From NCBI GenBank assembly GCA_963743595.1, contig CAVURW010000156.1, forward strand, positions 1-27,170: a stretch of DNA of 27,170 bases. The letters are read 5' to 3'. The notes beneath the pieces were generated by a model. It did not search any database. It saw only the letters and a program-made list of their open reading frames with translations, and was not told the DNA's origin. The stretch comes from CAVURW01 sp963743595 (lineage in GTDB: Bacteria; Verrucomicrobiota; Verrucomicrobiia; Methylacidiphilales; UBA1321). A program made the translations under genes and the position numbers. Shown in pieces: positions 8,352-15,000 of this stretch (position 1 is its first letter; each line of letters starts with the position of its first letter).

Positions 8352-9236
8352 CTAGCGGGATGTATCGCTCGGCGTGGGAGTCGGGTTGGTCGGCACGGCG
8401 GGATCGGTCTCTTTTTGAGTGCCCAGAATGATGAAGAGTTCGTCGAGTTGATTGAGATCTGCCGTGGGATCAATGTGCGCTTCGCGGTAGAGCCCAAAGG
8501 TGGGGTAGGTCTTCGCGGGGTCACTCACTTCGGTGACGGTACCGATGTGAAGGCCCGCCGGAAAGAAGGGGCCAAGGCCGCTCGTATCCACAAAATTTCC
8601 GGGGGCAACCGCGGAGTTCTTGGGCAGGTAGGTGACCTTTACGCGGGGTTGCGCATCGCCCGTATTCCCCTCACCCTCTGTGAAGCCTTGATCGCGCGTG
8701 CTTTCGACAATCGCTGGGATTTGGCAGTTGCGGTTAATGATAAGAATCACATCGGAGACCTTAGCCGAGACCTGGCCGATTTTCCCGACGACGCCACGCG
8801 GGGTGACGACTGGCTCATCCGGCTTAATATCGGGCTCGTCCTGCCAGCCGACATCGATTTGCACCACGTCCCACCAGGTGGTGGGATCACGACTGATCAC
8901 GTGACAGGCGCGCAGCCGGTAGGGGGAACCATTTCGATAACCGAGCATCTCGCGAAGGCGGTCCGTTTCGGCCTTATTCGCCGTGAGCAATTGGTTTTGA
9001 ATCTGAAGATCGGCTTTCTCTTGCAGGAGCTGCTTAATCTGCGCCTGCGCTTCCGGCAAACTGTTAGCCGTACTCGATTTTCGGAACCAACTGAGCGGTC
9101 CCTCGAATACCCGCAAGACAGAACCGGTGAAGCTCAGCTTTCCGCGCTGGAGGCTACTGACGGCTTCCGGCGGTAGGAGCCAGCAGCCGACGGCCACCAA
9201 CAAAAGGATGAGGACGGCGAGAGGAAGACGTTTCAC
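8352..9236 (-). CDS. mreC: Rod shape-determining protein MreC
   Basis: A 294-residue bitopic inner-membrane protein that links the MreB cytoskeleton to the periplasmic peptidoglycan elongation machinery. One N-terminal transmembrane helix (LAVLILLLVAVGCWLL, residues about 6-21) is followed by a coiled coil (EAQAQIKQLLQEKADLQIQN, about 63-82 and on to 95) that drives dimerisation. The beta-rich MreC core follows, with VVTPRGVVGKIGQVS, DVILIINRNCQIPAIV and SGLGPFFPAGLHIGTV. The end is a Pro/Thr-rich tail. The start appears to be GTG (9234-9236), six bases after the mreB stop, so it is translationally tied to mreB. No mreD follows; the next gene is an aldo/keto reductase. Confidence 0.95.
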   Translation of the reverse strand: MKRLPLAVLILLLVAVGCWLLPPEAVSSLQRGKLSFTGSVLRVFEGPLSWFRKSSTANSLPEAQAQIKQLLQEKADLQIQNQLLTANKAETDRLREMLGYRNGSPYRLRACHVISRDPTTWWDVVQIDVGWQDEPDIKPDEPVVTPRGVVGKIGQVSAKVSDVILIINRNCQIPAIVESTRDQGFTEGEGNTGDAQPRVKVTYLPKNSAVAPGNFVDTSGLGPFFPAGLHIGTVTEVSDPAKTYPTFGLYREAHIDPTADLNQLDELFIILGTQKETDPAVPTNPTPTPSDTSR

Positions 9237-9242
9237 TGGTGC

Positions 9243-10280
9243 TTACAAATGCCGGCGATCGGCTTCTGCGGCGCGTTTAATGTATTCAAATTCTTGGAGC
9301 ACTTTTCCGGTTCCTTCCGCGACAGCACTAAGTGGATCTTCCGCGACGTGGACAGGCAGGCCCGTTTCGTCCGAAAGCAGCTTATCCAGACCACGCAGCA
9401 GAGCGCCACCGCCCGCGAGCACAATTCCGCGCTCAACGAGATCGGCGGAGAGTTCCGGGGGACAGCGTTCCAGAGTAACCCGGACCGATTCGACAATGAC
9501 CTGTACCGGCTCAGCCATTGCTTCACGTACTTCTTGCGACGTTACGGTAAGGGTTTTCGGGAGACCCGCTACGAGATCGCGGCCTTTCACTTCCATGCTC
9601 TGTTCTTTTTCGACAGCGTAAGCGGAACCGATGCGGATCTTGATATCCTCTGCGGTCCGATCGCCGATCATCAGGTTGTAAGCACGGCGCATGTAGCTAA
9701 TGATCGCCTCATCCAGTTCATCCCCGGCCACGCGCACGCTGCGGCTGAAGACGATGCCACCGAGCGAGATAACGGCCACTTCCGTGGTGCCACCGCCAAT
9801 ATCGACAATCATGTTACCGGCCGCTTCTTGAACCGGGAGGCCGACACCGATTGCCGCAGCCATGGGCTCTTCCATCAGATGCACATCGCGCGCTCCAGCA
9901 TTCATCGCCGATTCACGGACAGCGCGCTTTTCAACTTCCGTAATGCCGGTGGGTACAGCGATCACAATTCGCGGTTTGCGTTGGAATCGGCGGCGATTGC
10001 TCACTTTTTCGATAAAAGCCTTCAGCATGGCGGCGGTCACTTCGAAGTCAGCGATTACCCCATCTTTAAGTGGGCGAACAGCGATGATGTCTCCCGGTGT
10101 GCGCCCCAACATGCGTTTGGCTTCGTCCCCGACAGCGAGCACCCGCTTCGAACCTTGGCGTATGGCGACGACTGACGGTTCACGGAGGACGATCCCGCGA
10201 TCACGGACATAGACGAGGGTATTGGCCGTGCCGAGGTCAATACCGATGTCGTTAGAAAAAAGGCCAGAGAAAAAATTCAT
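9243..10280 (-). CDS. mreB: Rod shape-determining protein MreB
   Basis: A 345-residue bacterial actin that polymerises under the inner membrane and directs lateral peptidoglycan synthesis. It is of normal family length. The actin-fold motifs are intact: phosphate 1 DLGTANT at 15-21, phosphate 2 DIGGGTTE at 160-167, LMEEPMAAAIG around 135-145, and the adenosine loop LAGGGALLRG near the C-terminus. The start MNFFSGLFSNDIGIDLGTAN has the short hydrophobic or amphipathic N-terminus usual for membrane binding. No Shine-Dalgarno is visible before the ATG (coding strand CAACCGCATCCCC). It is the first gene of the mreB-mreC pair, with 129 bases to the sigma-54 regulator gene upstream on the same strand. 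Confidence 0.98.
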   Translation of the reverse strand: MNFFSGLFSNDIGIDLGTANTLVYVRDRGIVLREPSVVAIRQGSKRVLAVGDEAKRMLGRTPGDIIAVRPLKDGVIADFEVTAAMLKAFIEKVSNRRRFQRKPRIVIAVPTGITEVEKRAVRESAMNAGARDVHLMEEPMAAAIGVGLPVQEAAGNMIVDIGGGTTEVAVISLGGIVFSRSVRVAGDELDEAIISYMRRAYNLMIGDRTAEDIKIRIGSAYAVEKEQSMEVKGRDLVAGLPKTLTVTSQEVREAMAEPVQVIVESVRVTLERCPPELSADLVERGIVLAGGGALLRGLDKLLSDETGLPVHVAEDPLSAVAEGTGKVLQEFEYIKRAAEADRRHL

Positions 10281-10373
10281 GGGGATGCGGTTGGAACAAG
10301 AGATGTAGATTAAACTCTCAGTATGATCGTAAAGGGGCCGGGCTGTCTTGCAGAAAATCCAGAGGGAGGGGAA

Positions 10374-10393
10374 AAAAGATTTCGGCGTCGCCG
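10374..10393 (-). terminator. Possible intrinsic terminator after the sigma-54 regulator gene
   Basis: On the minus strand the perfect dyad CGGCGACGCCG is followed by AAATCTTTTTT, just after the regulator's stop codon and before mreB. The stem is only four to five base pairs with a tight loop, so termination may be weak. Confidence 0.35.
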
Positions 10394-10409
10394 CACCACC
10401 CGCGACTAC

Positions 10410-11801
10410 TCACTTCACCCACGTTTCGGGCTTGTCCGTATCGAGACCCGCCGCACGGAACGCCCGCAGCTTATTGCGCAGCGTTCGCAGGCTGATTCCC
10501 AGGTTCCGCGCAGCCCGCGTTTTGTTCTGGCCGGTCTGCATGAGCATGCACGCGATGAGACGCCGCTCCATCTCTTCCACTGTGGGAAGCGAGTCTTCTG
10601 GGCCGAGGCTCGGCAGGGTAACCGTCGGCTTCTGCACGAGCGCCACATCGGTCACGTCGATGACCGGTTCGTTCGATGACATGATGACTGCCCGCTCTAA
10701 AACATTCTGAAGCTCGCGGACATTCCCCGGCCAGCGGTAAGCTCGCAGCCGTTCCATGGACGATTGAGACACGGCTCGCGCGACTTTTCCATGCTTGCGG
10801 GCAAAGTGCGAAACAAAGTGTTCCACCATGTCATCCAGATCCGAGCCGCGCATACGCAGGGGTGGAAGGTTGATCGGCACGACGTTCAGCCGGTAGTACA
10901 GATCTTCCCGGAATCGACCGCGCGCCACCTCTTCCTGCAGGTCGCGATTCGTGCAGGCCACAATTCTCACATCCACTTTCACCGTTTTGTTCCCGCCGAC
11001 CCGTTCGAACTCGCGTTCTTGCAAGACACGTAACAACTTGACCTGCAACGACAACGGAATCTCTGCAATCTCATCTAACAACAGTGTGCCGCCATTGGCC
11101 GTCTCAAAACGACCCTCGCGCCGATGCAAAGCACCCGTGAAGGCCCCGCGTTCGTGACCGAAAAACTCGCTCTCCAGAAGTGCTTCAGGAACCGCCGCAC
11201 AGTTTACCTTAACGAAGGGCATGTGGGCTCGCGGGCTATGCTGCATAATGGCATGCGCCACCACCTCTTTCCCCGTACCGCTTTCGCCCTGGATGAGAAC
11301 TGTGGCATGCGTCTGCGCCACCTTCTTTACCATCTCCAGTATCTCCGTCATCGTACTGCCCTTGCCCCAAACAATGTTCGCGCCGACTGAGTTTTGGTGA
11401 TGCTGGCGCAGGTAAGTATTTTCGCTTTGGAGCTGCCGAAGCGATTCCAGCCGTTTTAAGGTCAAATCGAACTGAGCGGGCAGAATTGGCTTGATTAAAT
11501 AGTCAAATAAGCCCAGGCGGATCGCCTCAACAGCCGTTTCCATGGTGGCGTATCCGGTCATCAGAATGCCCTGAGTCCGGGGATAATTTTGCCGAACCTG
11601 CCGGAGGACATCGATTCCACTGCCGTCTTCCAAGCGCAAATCGGCTACTACCAGGTCAAAGGTCTCTTCCTTAAGCGCTTCGTAGGTCTGCTGCGTGGAG
11701 CGAATGCCCAGAGCCGAGTAACCTTGCGAGACGAGGTAATCCACGAGCATTCGCCGCAAGGGATCATCATCTTCGAGCACTAAAATCCGGTCCAACTTCA
11801 T
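10410..11801 (-). CDS. NtrC-family sigma-54-dependent response regulator
   Basis: A 463-residue activator of sigma-54 RNA polymerase. The receiver domain (1-120) has LEDDDP at 9-14, the phospho-acceptor Asp54 in LVVADLRLEDG, MTGYA at 81-85 and the conserved Lys104 in LIKPI. The AAA+ domain (about 140-375) has Walker A GESGTGKE at 172-179, the sigma-54-contacting GAFTGA loop at 219-224, Walker B TLLLDE at 239-244 and RWPGNVRELQN. The C-terminal Fis-type helix-turn-helix is RAARNLGISLRTLRNKLRAF at 429-448. I chose the ATG at 11799-11801; the frame runs upstream to a TTG at 11852. No sensor kinase gene is adjacent. A sigma-54-type promoter lies about 1.1 kb away in front of the Flp pilin gene, so this protein may control piliation, like PilR. 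That link is inference. Confidence 0.95.
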   Translation of the reverse strand: MKLDRILVLEDDDPLRRMLVDYLVSQGYSALGIRSTQQTYEALKEETFDLVVADLRLEDGSGIDVLRQVRQNYPRTQGILMTGYATMETAVEAIRLGLFDYLIKPILPAQFDLTLKRLESLRQLQSENTYLRQHHQNSVGANIVWGKGSTMTEILEMVKKVAQTHATVLIQGESGTGKEVVAHAIMQHSPRAHMPFVKVNCAAVPEALLESEFFGHERGAFTGALHRREGRFETANGGTLLLDEIAEIPLSLQVKLLRVLQEREFERVGGNKTVKVDVRIVACTNRDLQEEVARGRFREDLYYRLNVVPINLPPLRMRGSDLDDMVEHFVSHFARKHGKVARAVSQSSMERLRAYRWPGNVRELQNVLERAVIMSSNEPVIDVTDVALVQKPTVTLPSLGPEDSLPTVEEMERRLIACMLMQTGQNKTRAARNLGISLRTLRNKLRAFRAAGLDTDKPETWVK

Positions 11802-11964
11802 ATAATCTTTTGGGGGGTAGGAAGAAATTACCGACTGTGCCGCGAGATGCAAGGAGATATCGAAACCAAACCCGACTTCGAAAGGTTGCCCTGGAAGTCT
11901 CGACCAATCAACGTCTTACCACTTGTAAATTGACCCGAACCGTTCCATGATTTAACCATCTAAG

Positions 11965-12708
11965 ATGGGCTACTCGCAGAAAATCAGTCTTTCCCCGCTA
12001 TACGTTCAACTTTTACCCAGCAAAACCCAGGTCTCCGTCGATATCGTTCATAACCGCCGCGCCAAGCGTTACCTGCTGAAAATCGCCCGTAACGGTCGAC
12101 CACGCCTAACGATCCCAAACCGGGGCACACAAACCGAAGCCCTGAAGTTCCTAAACCGCAACTTGGAATGGCTCGGCCGCTCGCTTACGGAGTGGAAGCG
12201 CCGGGCTGCCACTCGCAACACAAACGCTTTCACTCTGGGTAGTGTCTTCGCCTTCCGTGGCAAGGAAGTTACCCTTCTGGCGGAACCGAATGGACTGCTG
12301 CTCAATTTGCGTTTTGGTTCAGTGGTGATCGGGCCTGTTTGCCCGGACAGTGACTACCGTCAGGTGGTGATTCGCCACATGCGAGCGATGGCGGAAAAGG
12401 AGCTTCATCAACGCACGGTCCTGCTCGCAGCGCAGCACGGCGTCTCCATTTCGCGGGTTACCGTTCGTGCTCAACGTACACGTTGGGGTTCGTGTTCGAA
12501 CAAAGGCGTGATTTCCCTGAACTGGCGCTTGATCCAGACGCCTCCCTTCGTTCTGGACTACATCATTCTCCACGAACTGGTTCACCGCAAACACATGAAT
12601 CACTCGAAGCGCTACTGGGCAGAGGTGGCTCGACTGTGCCCGAACTACCTCGTAGCGGAGAAATGGCTGAAAGAAGCGAAGATCGATCTACGCTCGCCGA
12701 ATCCGTAG
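11965..12708 (+). CDS. YgjP-like zinc metallopeptidase (DUF45/M48-related)
   Basis: A 247-residue protein of the YgjP/DUF45 group, predicted zinc-dependent metallohydrolases related to the SprT and WLM families. The active-site helix is LHELVHRKHMNHSKRYW at about 202-218: HELVH (203-207) gives two zinc ligands and the catalytic Glu, and NHS (His213) gives the third ligand. The upstream RWGSC (173-177) and GVISLNWRLI are hallmark strands of the family. The N-terminal half (residues 20-125) is a beta-rich region with NRRAKRYLLKI. There is no signal peptide, so it is probably cytoplasmic. The physiological substrate is not established for this family. It is divergent from the sigma-54 regulator gene, with 163 bases between the starts, and the start has no clear Shine-Dalgarno. 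Confidence 0.92.
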   Translation: MGYSQKISLSPLYVQLLPSKTQVSVDIVHNRRAKRYLLKIARNGRPRLTIPNRGTQTEALKFLNRNLEWLGRSLTEWKRRAATRNTNAFTLGSVFAFRGKEVTLLAEPNGLLLNLRFGSVVIGPVCPDSDYRQVVIRHMRAMAEKELHQRTVLLAAQHGVSISRVTVRAQRTRWGSCSNKGVISLNWRLIQTPPFVLDYIILHELVHRKHMNHSKRYWAEVARLCPNYLVAEKWLKEAKIDLRSPNP

Positions 12709-12799
12709 TTTTTTGGCTCTCTCCGCATCGTTCGCATTGGCGAATAGCTGCGCCTCATCGATTAGTTGGCGAAGTTAGCGTGTAACGCGCGTTAATGAC

Positions 12800-12824
12800 A
12801 TGTCTTAAAGCGAGACATTTTTTT
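12800..12824 (+). terminator. Terminator-like hairpin downstream of the metallopeptidase gene
   Basis: ATGTCT (12800-12805), a seven-base loop, AGACAT (12813-12818), then a run of T to 12824. The stem is short and AT-moderate but the U-tract is good. It would end transcription from the metallopeptidase gene before the pilin promoter. Confidence 0.5.
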
Positions 12825-12902
12825 GAGTACTCGGCACAAGTTGCCTAACCATTCTGTAATACTGGGAAATTTCTTCCAGGAGAGCCTTCACGTTAACAAA
12901 GG

Positions 12903-12919
12903 TTGGCATATATCATGCG
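12903..12919 (+). promoter_or_regulatory. Candidate sigma-54 (-24/-12) promoter for the Flp pilin gene
   Basis: TTGGCATATATCATGCG reads TGGCA-t, five bases, then a-TGC, against the sigma-54 consensus TGGCAC-N5-TTGCA. The invariant GG and GC are separated by exactly ten bases. Initiation would fall near 12930, giving a leader of about 95 bases before the pilin ATG. A sigma-54 activator gene lies close by. One or two consensus positions differ. Confidence 0.62.
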
Positions 12920-13004
12920 AATAACCTATCTATGCGGCACATAATAGGCCGATAACAATCGATAGGATTTCTCACAAGTTTCCCAGTTTTAAAAGATTTA
13001 GAAG

Positions 13005-13014
13005 AAAGGAGGTG
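13005..13014 (+). promoter_or_regulatory. Strong Shine-Dalgarno of the pilin gene
   Basis: AAAGGAGGTG, a near-perfect anti-16S complement, lies ten bases before the pilin ATG at 13025. Most other genes in the window show little or no Shine-Dalgarno, so this site marks the gene for high translation. Confidence 0.8.
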
Positions 13015-13024
13015 AAAACAAACT

Positions 13025-13228
13025 ATGTTCACAAACATCATCGCTCGCGTTCAAAAATCGCTCCGTTCACTGAAGAGCCGTAAGGGTCAAACCCTCGTGG
13101 AATACGCCCTCATTTTGGCGTTTATTTCCGTGGTAGCCATCGCAGTGCTCATTCAACTCGGCCAAAACGTGACTTCCGTATTCTCGGCGATTAATAGCCA
13201 GCTCCAAACAGCTCAATCGAGCCACTAA
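13025..13228 (+). CDS. Flp/Fap-type pilin (class III prepilin)
   Basis: A 67-residue prepilin of the Flp family, the structural subunit of Tad (tight adherence) type IVb pili. The short basic leader (about 20 residues, ending SLKSRKG) is followed by the prepilin peptidase site and hydrophobic helix, G-QTLVEYALILAFISVVAIAV. Cleavage after the Gly and the Glu at +5 are the family hallmarks. The mature protein would be about 46 residues, ending in a polar tail. The start is fixed by a very strong Shine-Dalgarno. No cpa/tad/rcp assembly genes and no prepilin peptidase occur in the window, so this pilin is an orphan here and must use machinery encoded elsewhere. A sigma-54-type promoter upstream and a perfect hairpin downstream suggest an abundant, monocistronic, regulated transcript. 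Confidence 0.93.
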   Translation: MFTNIIARVQKSLRSLKSRKGQTLVEYALILAFISVVAIAVLIQLGQNVTSVFSAINSQLQTAQSSH

Positions 13229-13247
13229 TCGGAAACGTTTTACGACC

Positions 13248-13274
13248 AAGTCGATGGTCCAATCCCATCGACTT
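13248..13274 (+). terminator. Perfect 10-bp hairpin after the pilin gene
   Basis: AAGTCGATGG, a seven-base loop, then CCATCGACTT, starting 20 bases after the pilin stop. There is no T-run after it, so it may be a 3'-end stabiliser or a non-canonical or processed terminator rather than a classical intrinsic one. Confidence 0.6.
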
Positions 13275-13295
13275 AATCCTATACATCTTCATCTA

Positions 13296-13326
13296 GCATA
13301 ATGTGCATCCAGCGTAAGGTGCACCA
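13296..13326. repeat. Imperfect tandem repeat (2 x about 16 bp)
   Basis: GCATAATGTGCATCCA (13296-13311) is followed directly by GCGTAAGGTGCACCA (13312-13326), which matches with two substitutions, a third near the end, or a one-base gap. It lies in the gap after the pilin hairpin. The function is unknown. Confidence 0.45.
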
Positions 13327-13568
13327 TCAACAATTCCAATTGCAATATTAATAATAATAAGCCTGGCTCATATGTTGTCCATTAATCCATAAGGCGGGCT
13401 TAAATCTGTTCAAGAATGCGCAAATTCTGCCCAGCTCCGGATCGAGTCATAGACTTAACTTTCCGTAATGGTAGTGAAATGAAAACGGACACTCCTCCCT
13501 CGCCGCGCGAGGAAAGTCGGTAATCTCTCGGGCTGGACGACGCTGCCTCGTGTTGGCACGGTTGGCCG

Positions 13569-14945
13569 ATGACGAGACTATCGATCCTCTGCGCATCCTG
13601 CTTTTTGTTAATCCAACCCTCCTGTGCCGATTCGATTGACGATCTCGTGAATCGGGAGATGAAGGAGCACTACGTCCCCGGATTGTCCCTGGTAATCATT
13701 AAGGACAACCGGATTCTTTCAGCCCGCGCCTACGGAAATCGCGAGGTCGGCGGAACTTCGCGTGTTACGCCCGAGACTTTGTTCCAAGCGGGCTCTGTCA
13801 GCAAAGTGGCGACGGCAATCGCCGCTCTGATGCTGGTCGAAAAGGGGGATTTGTCGTTGGATGAGGACGTTAATCTTCGGCTGAAGACATGGAGATTGCC
13901 AGAGACACCCCTCACCCAGGTGCAAAAGGTGACGGTGCGGCGAATTCTCTCGCATACGGCTGGGATGTCGATCCACGGCTTCACCGGTTACTCGCCAGGT
14001 GCTACGATTCCCTCCCTAAATGATATCCTCGATGGCACCGGACCCGTAACGTCCGGTCCGATTCGTGTTACGAATGTGCCGGGGACTGAATGGAGGTACT
14101 CCGGTGGCGGTTACGTTGTTCTCCAAAAGCTTATGCTCGATGTAACCGGACGGCCATTTCCCGATCTGATGAGCGATTTGGTACTCAAGCCCCTCGAAAT
14201 GGTTCACAGCACTTTCGAGCAGCCGCTCCCTCAGTCGAAAGAAGAACTTGCCGCATCAGGGCATTTGCAAGGCCGTTCCCTCTTGTCTGGAAAATGGAAT
14301 GTTTACCCAGAAATGTCCGCCGCTGGATTATGGACGACGCCCTCGGATCTCGCGCAAATGGTCATTGGAATTCAGAAAGCGCTGGCCGGAGCGAGCACCG
14401 GGGTGATTTCGCCTGAAATCGCTCAATGGATGACGACCCCAGTGCTGGATCATGATGGTCTCGGACTGTTCGTGGATGGACCGCACAACCAAATTTTCTC
14501 GCACGGAGGCAGAACTATCGGTTTCGACACGCTCGTCCGTGCTTCTGGAACCGATGGCGTGATTATCATGATCAATACGAACGACGACTCCGGCGTGATG
14601 AATCGCATTTGCCAGAAAATCTGGAAAGTGCAGTCGCTTGCTCCGAGTTGGTTAACGCCTGGAACGGCTGTTGATACTTCGATTGATCCCAAGACGTTCG
14701 GGGATTACGTAGGTCGCTATGACCTCGGAGATGGTTTGACGGTGGAAATCACAGTCGAGAATCGGCGAATCTACACTCAACTAACGGGCCAGGATCGATT
14801 TGAGATATTTCCATCGGGTCCAGACACATTTTTCCTCAAAGTCGTCGAAGCCGGGATCGCATTCAGCCGCGATAAGAACGGAGCTGTGACCGAGTTGACC
14901 CTCTCGCAGAACGGCACGTTGAATTCGGCGGCAAAGCTGAAATAG
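13569..14945 (+). CDS. Exported serine beta-lactamase-family protein
   Basis: A 458-residue protein of the class C beta-lactamase/penicillin-binding (PF00144) family. These act as beta-lactamases, DD-peptidases or esterases by a serine acyl-enzyme mechanism. A signal peptide (about 1-20, LSILCASCFLLIQPSCA) places it in the periplasm. The SxxK motif is SVSK at 76-79, with the nucleophile Ser76. The second motif, usually Tyr-x-Asn, reads YSG at 177-179. The third is HGG at 312-314 in FSHGGRTIGF. Residues about 365-458 form a separate C-terminal lipocalin-like domain of the DUF3471 type (FGDYVGRYDLGDGLTVEIT). The missing Asn in motif two argues for esterase or peptidase activity over a true antibiotic-hydrolysing enzyme, but this is not decided. 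Its 3' end is duplicated as a 99-base remnant at 17208. Confidence 0.9.
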   Translation: MTRLSILCASCFLLIQPSCADSIDDLVNREMKEHYVPGLSLVIIKDNRILSARAYGNREVGGTSRVTPETLFQAGSVSKVATAIAALMLVEKGDLSLDEDVNLRLKTWRLPETPLTQVQKVTVRRILSHTAGMSIHGFTGYSPGATIPSLNDILDGTGPVTSGPIRVTNVPGTEWRYSGGGYVVLQKLMLDVTGRPFPDLMSDLVLKPLEMVHSTFEQPLPQSKEELAASGHLQGRSLLSGKWNVYPEMSAAGLWTTPSDLAQMVIGIQKALAGASTGVISPEIAQWMTTPVLDHDGLGLFVDGPHNQIFSHGGRTIGFDTLVRASGTDGVIIMINTNDDSGVMNRICQKIWKVQSLAPSWLTPGTAVDTSIDPKTFGDYVGRYDLGDGLTVEITVENRRIYTQLTGQDRFEIFPSGPDTFFLKVVEAGIAFSRDKNGAVTELTLSQNGTLNSAAKLK

Positions 14946-14967
14946 AGCCATTCTCGCGATGACGTGA

Positions 14968-15000
14968 GGACTTGCGTTCAGAACGTTGGCGCGTTTTTTC
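14968..15000. terminator. Weak terminator-like sequence between convergent genes
   Basis: Between the beta-lactamase-family gene and the convergent membrane-protein gene, CGTTCAGAACG and AACG-TTGGCG-CGTT precede a run of six T on the plus strand. The stems are only four to five base pairs, so confidence is low. Confidence 0.3.

Larger units (their letters stand above)
12709..13024. other. Intergenic region upstream of the Flp pilin
   Basis: A 316-base non-coding stretch rich in dyads. It holds the perfect palindrome TAACGCGCGTTA at 12783-12794 and a terminator-like hairpin with a T-run (12800-12824). It also has ACTGGGAAA at 12861-12869 with its inverted copy at 12979-12987, and a sigma-54-type promoter at 12903-12919. 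Two further dyads follow that promoter: CCTAT-c-TATG paired with CATA-ATAGG (12925-12948), and CGAT-AACA-ATCG (12950-12961). This density of symmetry is much higher than in the other intergenic gaps of the window and suggests a strongly regulated promoter. Confidence 0.6.
13229..13568. other. Intergenic region between the pilin and the beta-lactamase-family gene
   Basis: A 340-base stretch without a convincing gene. It holds a perfect 10-bp hairpin (13248-13274), an imperfect tandem repeat of about 16 bases (13296-13326), and an AT-rich part near 13335-13360 with a short TAA/ATT run. I see no clear promoter for the downstream gene, whose ATG at 13569 has no Shine-Dalgarno. Confidence 0.5.

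Noticed and set aside
8415..9176. A 253-codon open frame on the plus strand.
   Set aside because: It is antisense to mreC and shows no family pattern.
9249..10175. A 308-codon open frame on the plus strand.
   Set aside because: It is antisense to mreB, with no recognisable domain.
13554..13568. TTGGCACGGTTGGCC just before the beta-lactamase-family start, resembling a sigma-54 -24 box.
   Set aside because: The -24 element is perfect (TGGCACG), but no GC follows at the required 10-base spacing, and the site abuts the start codon.
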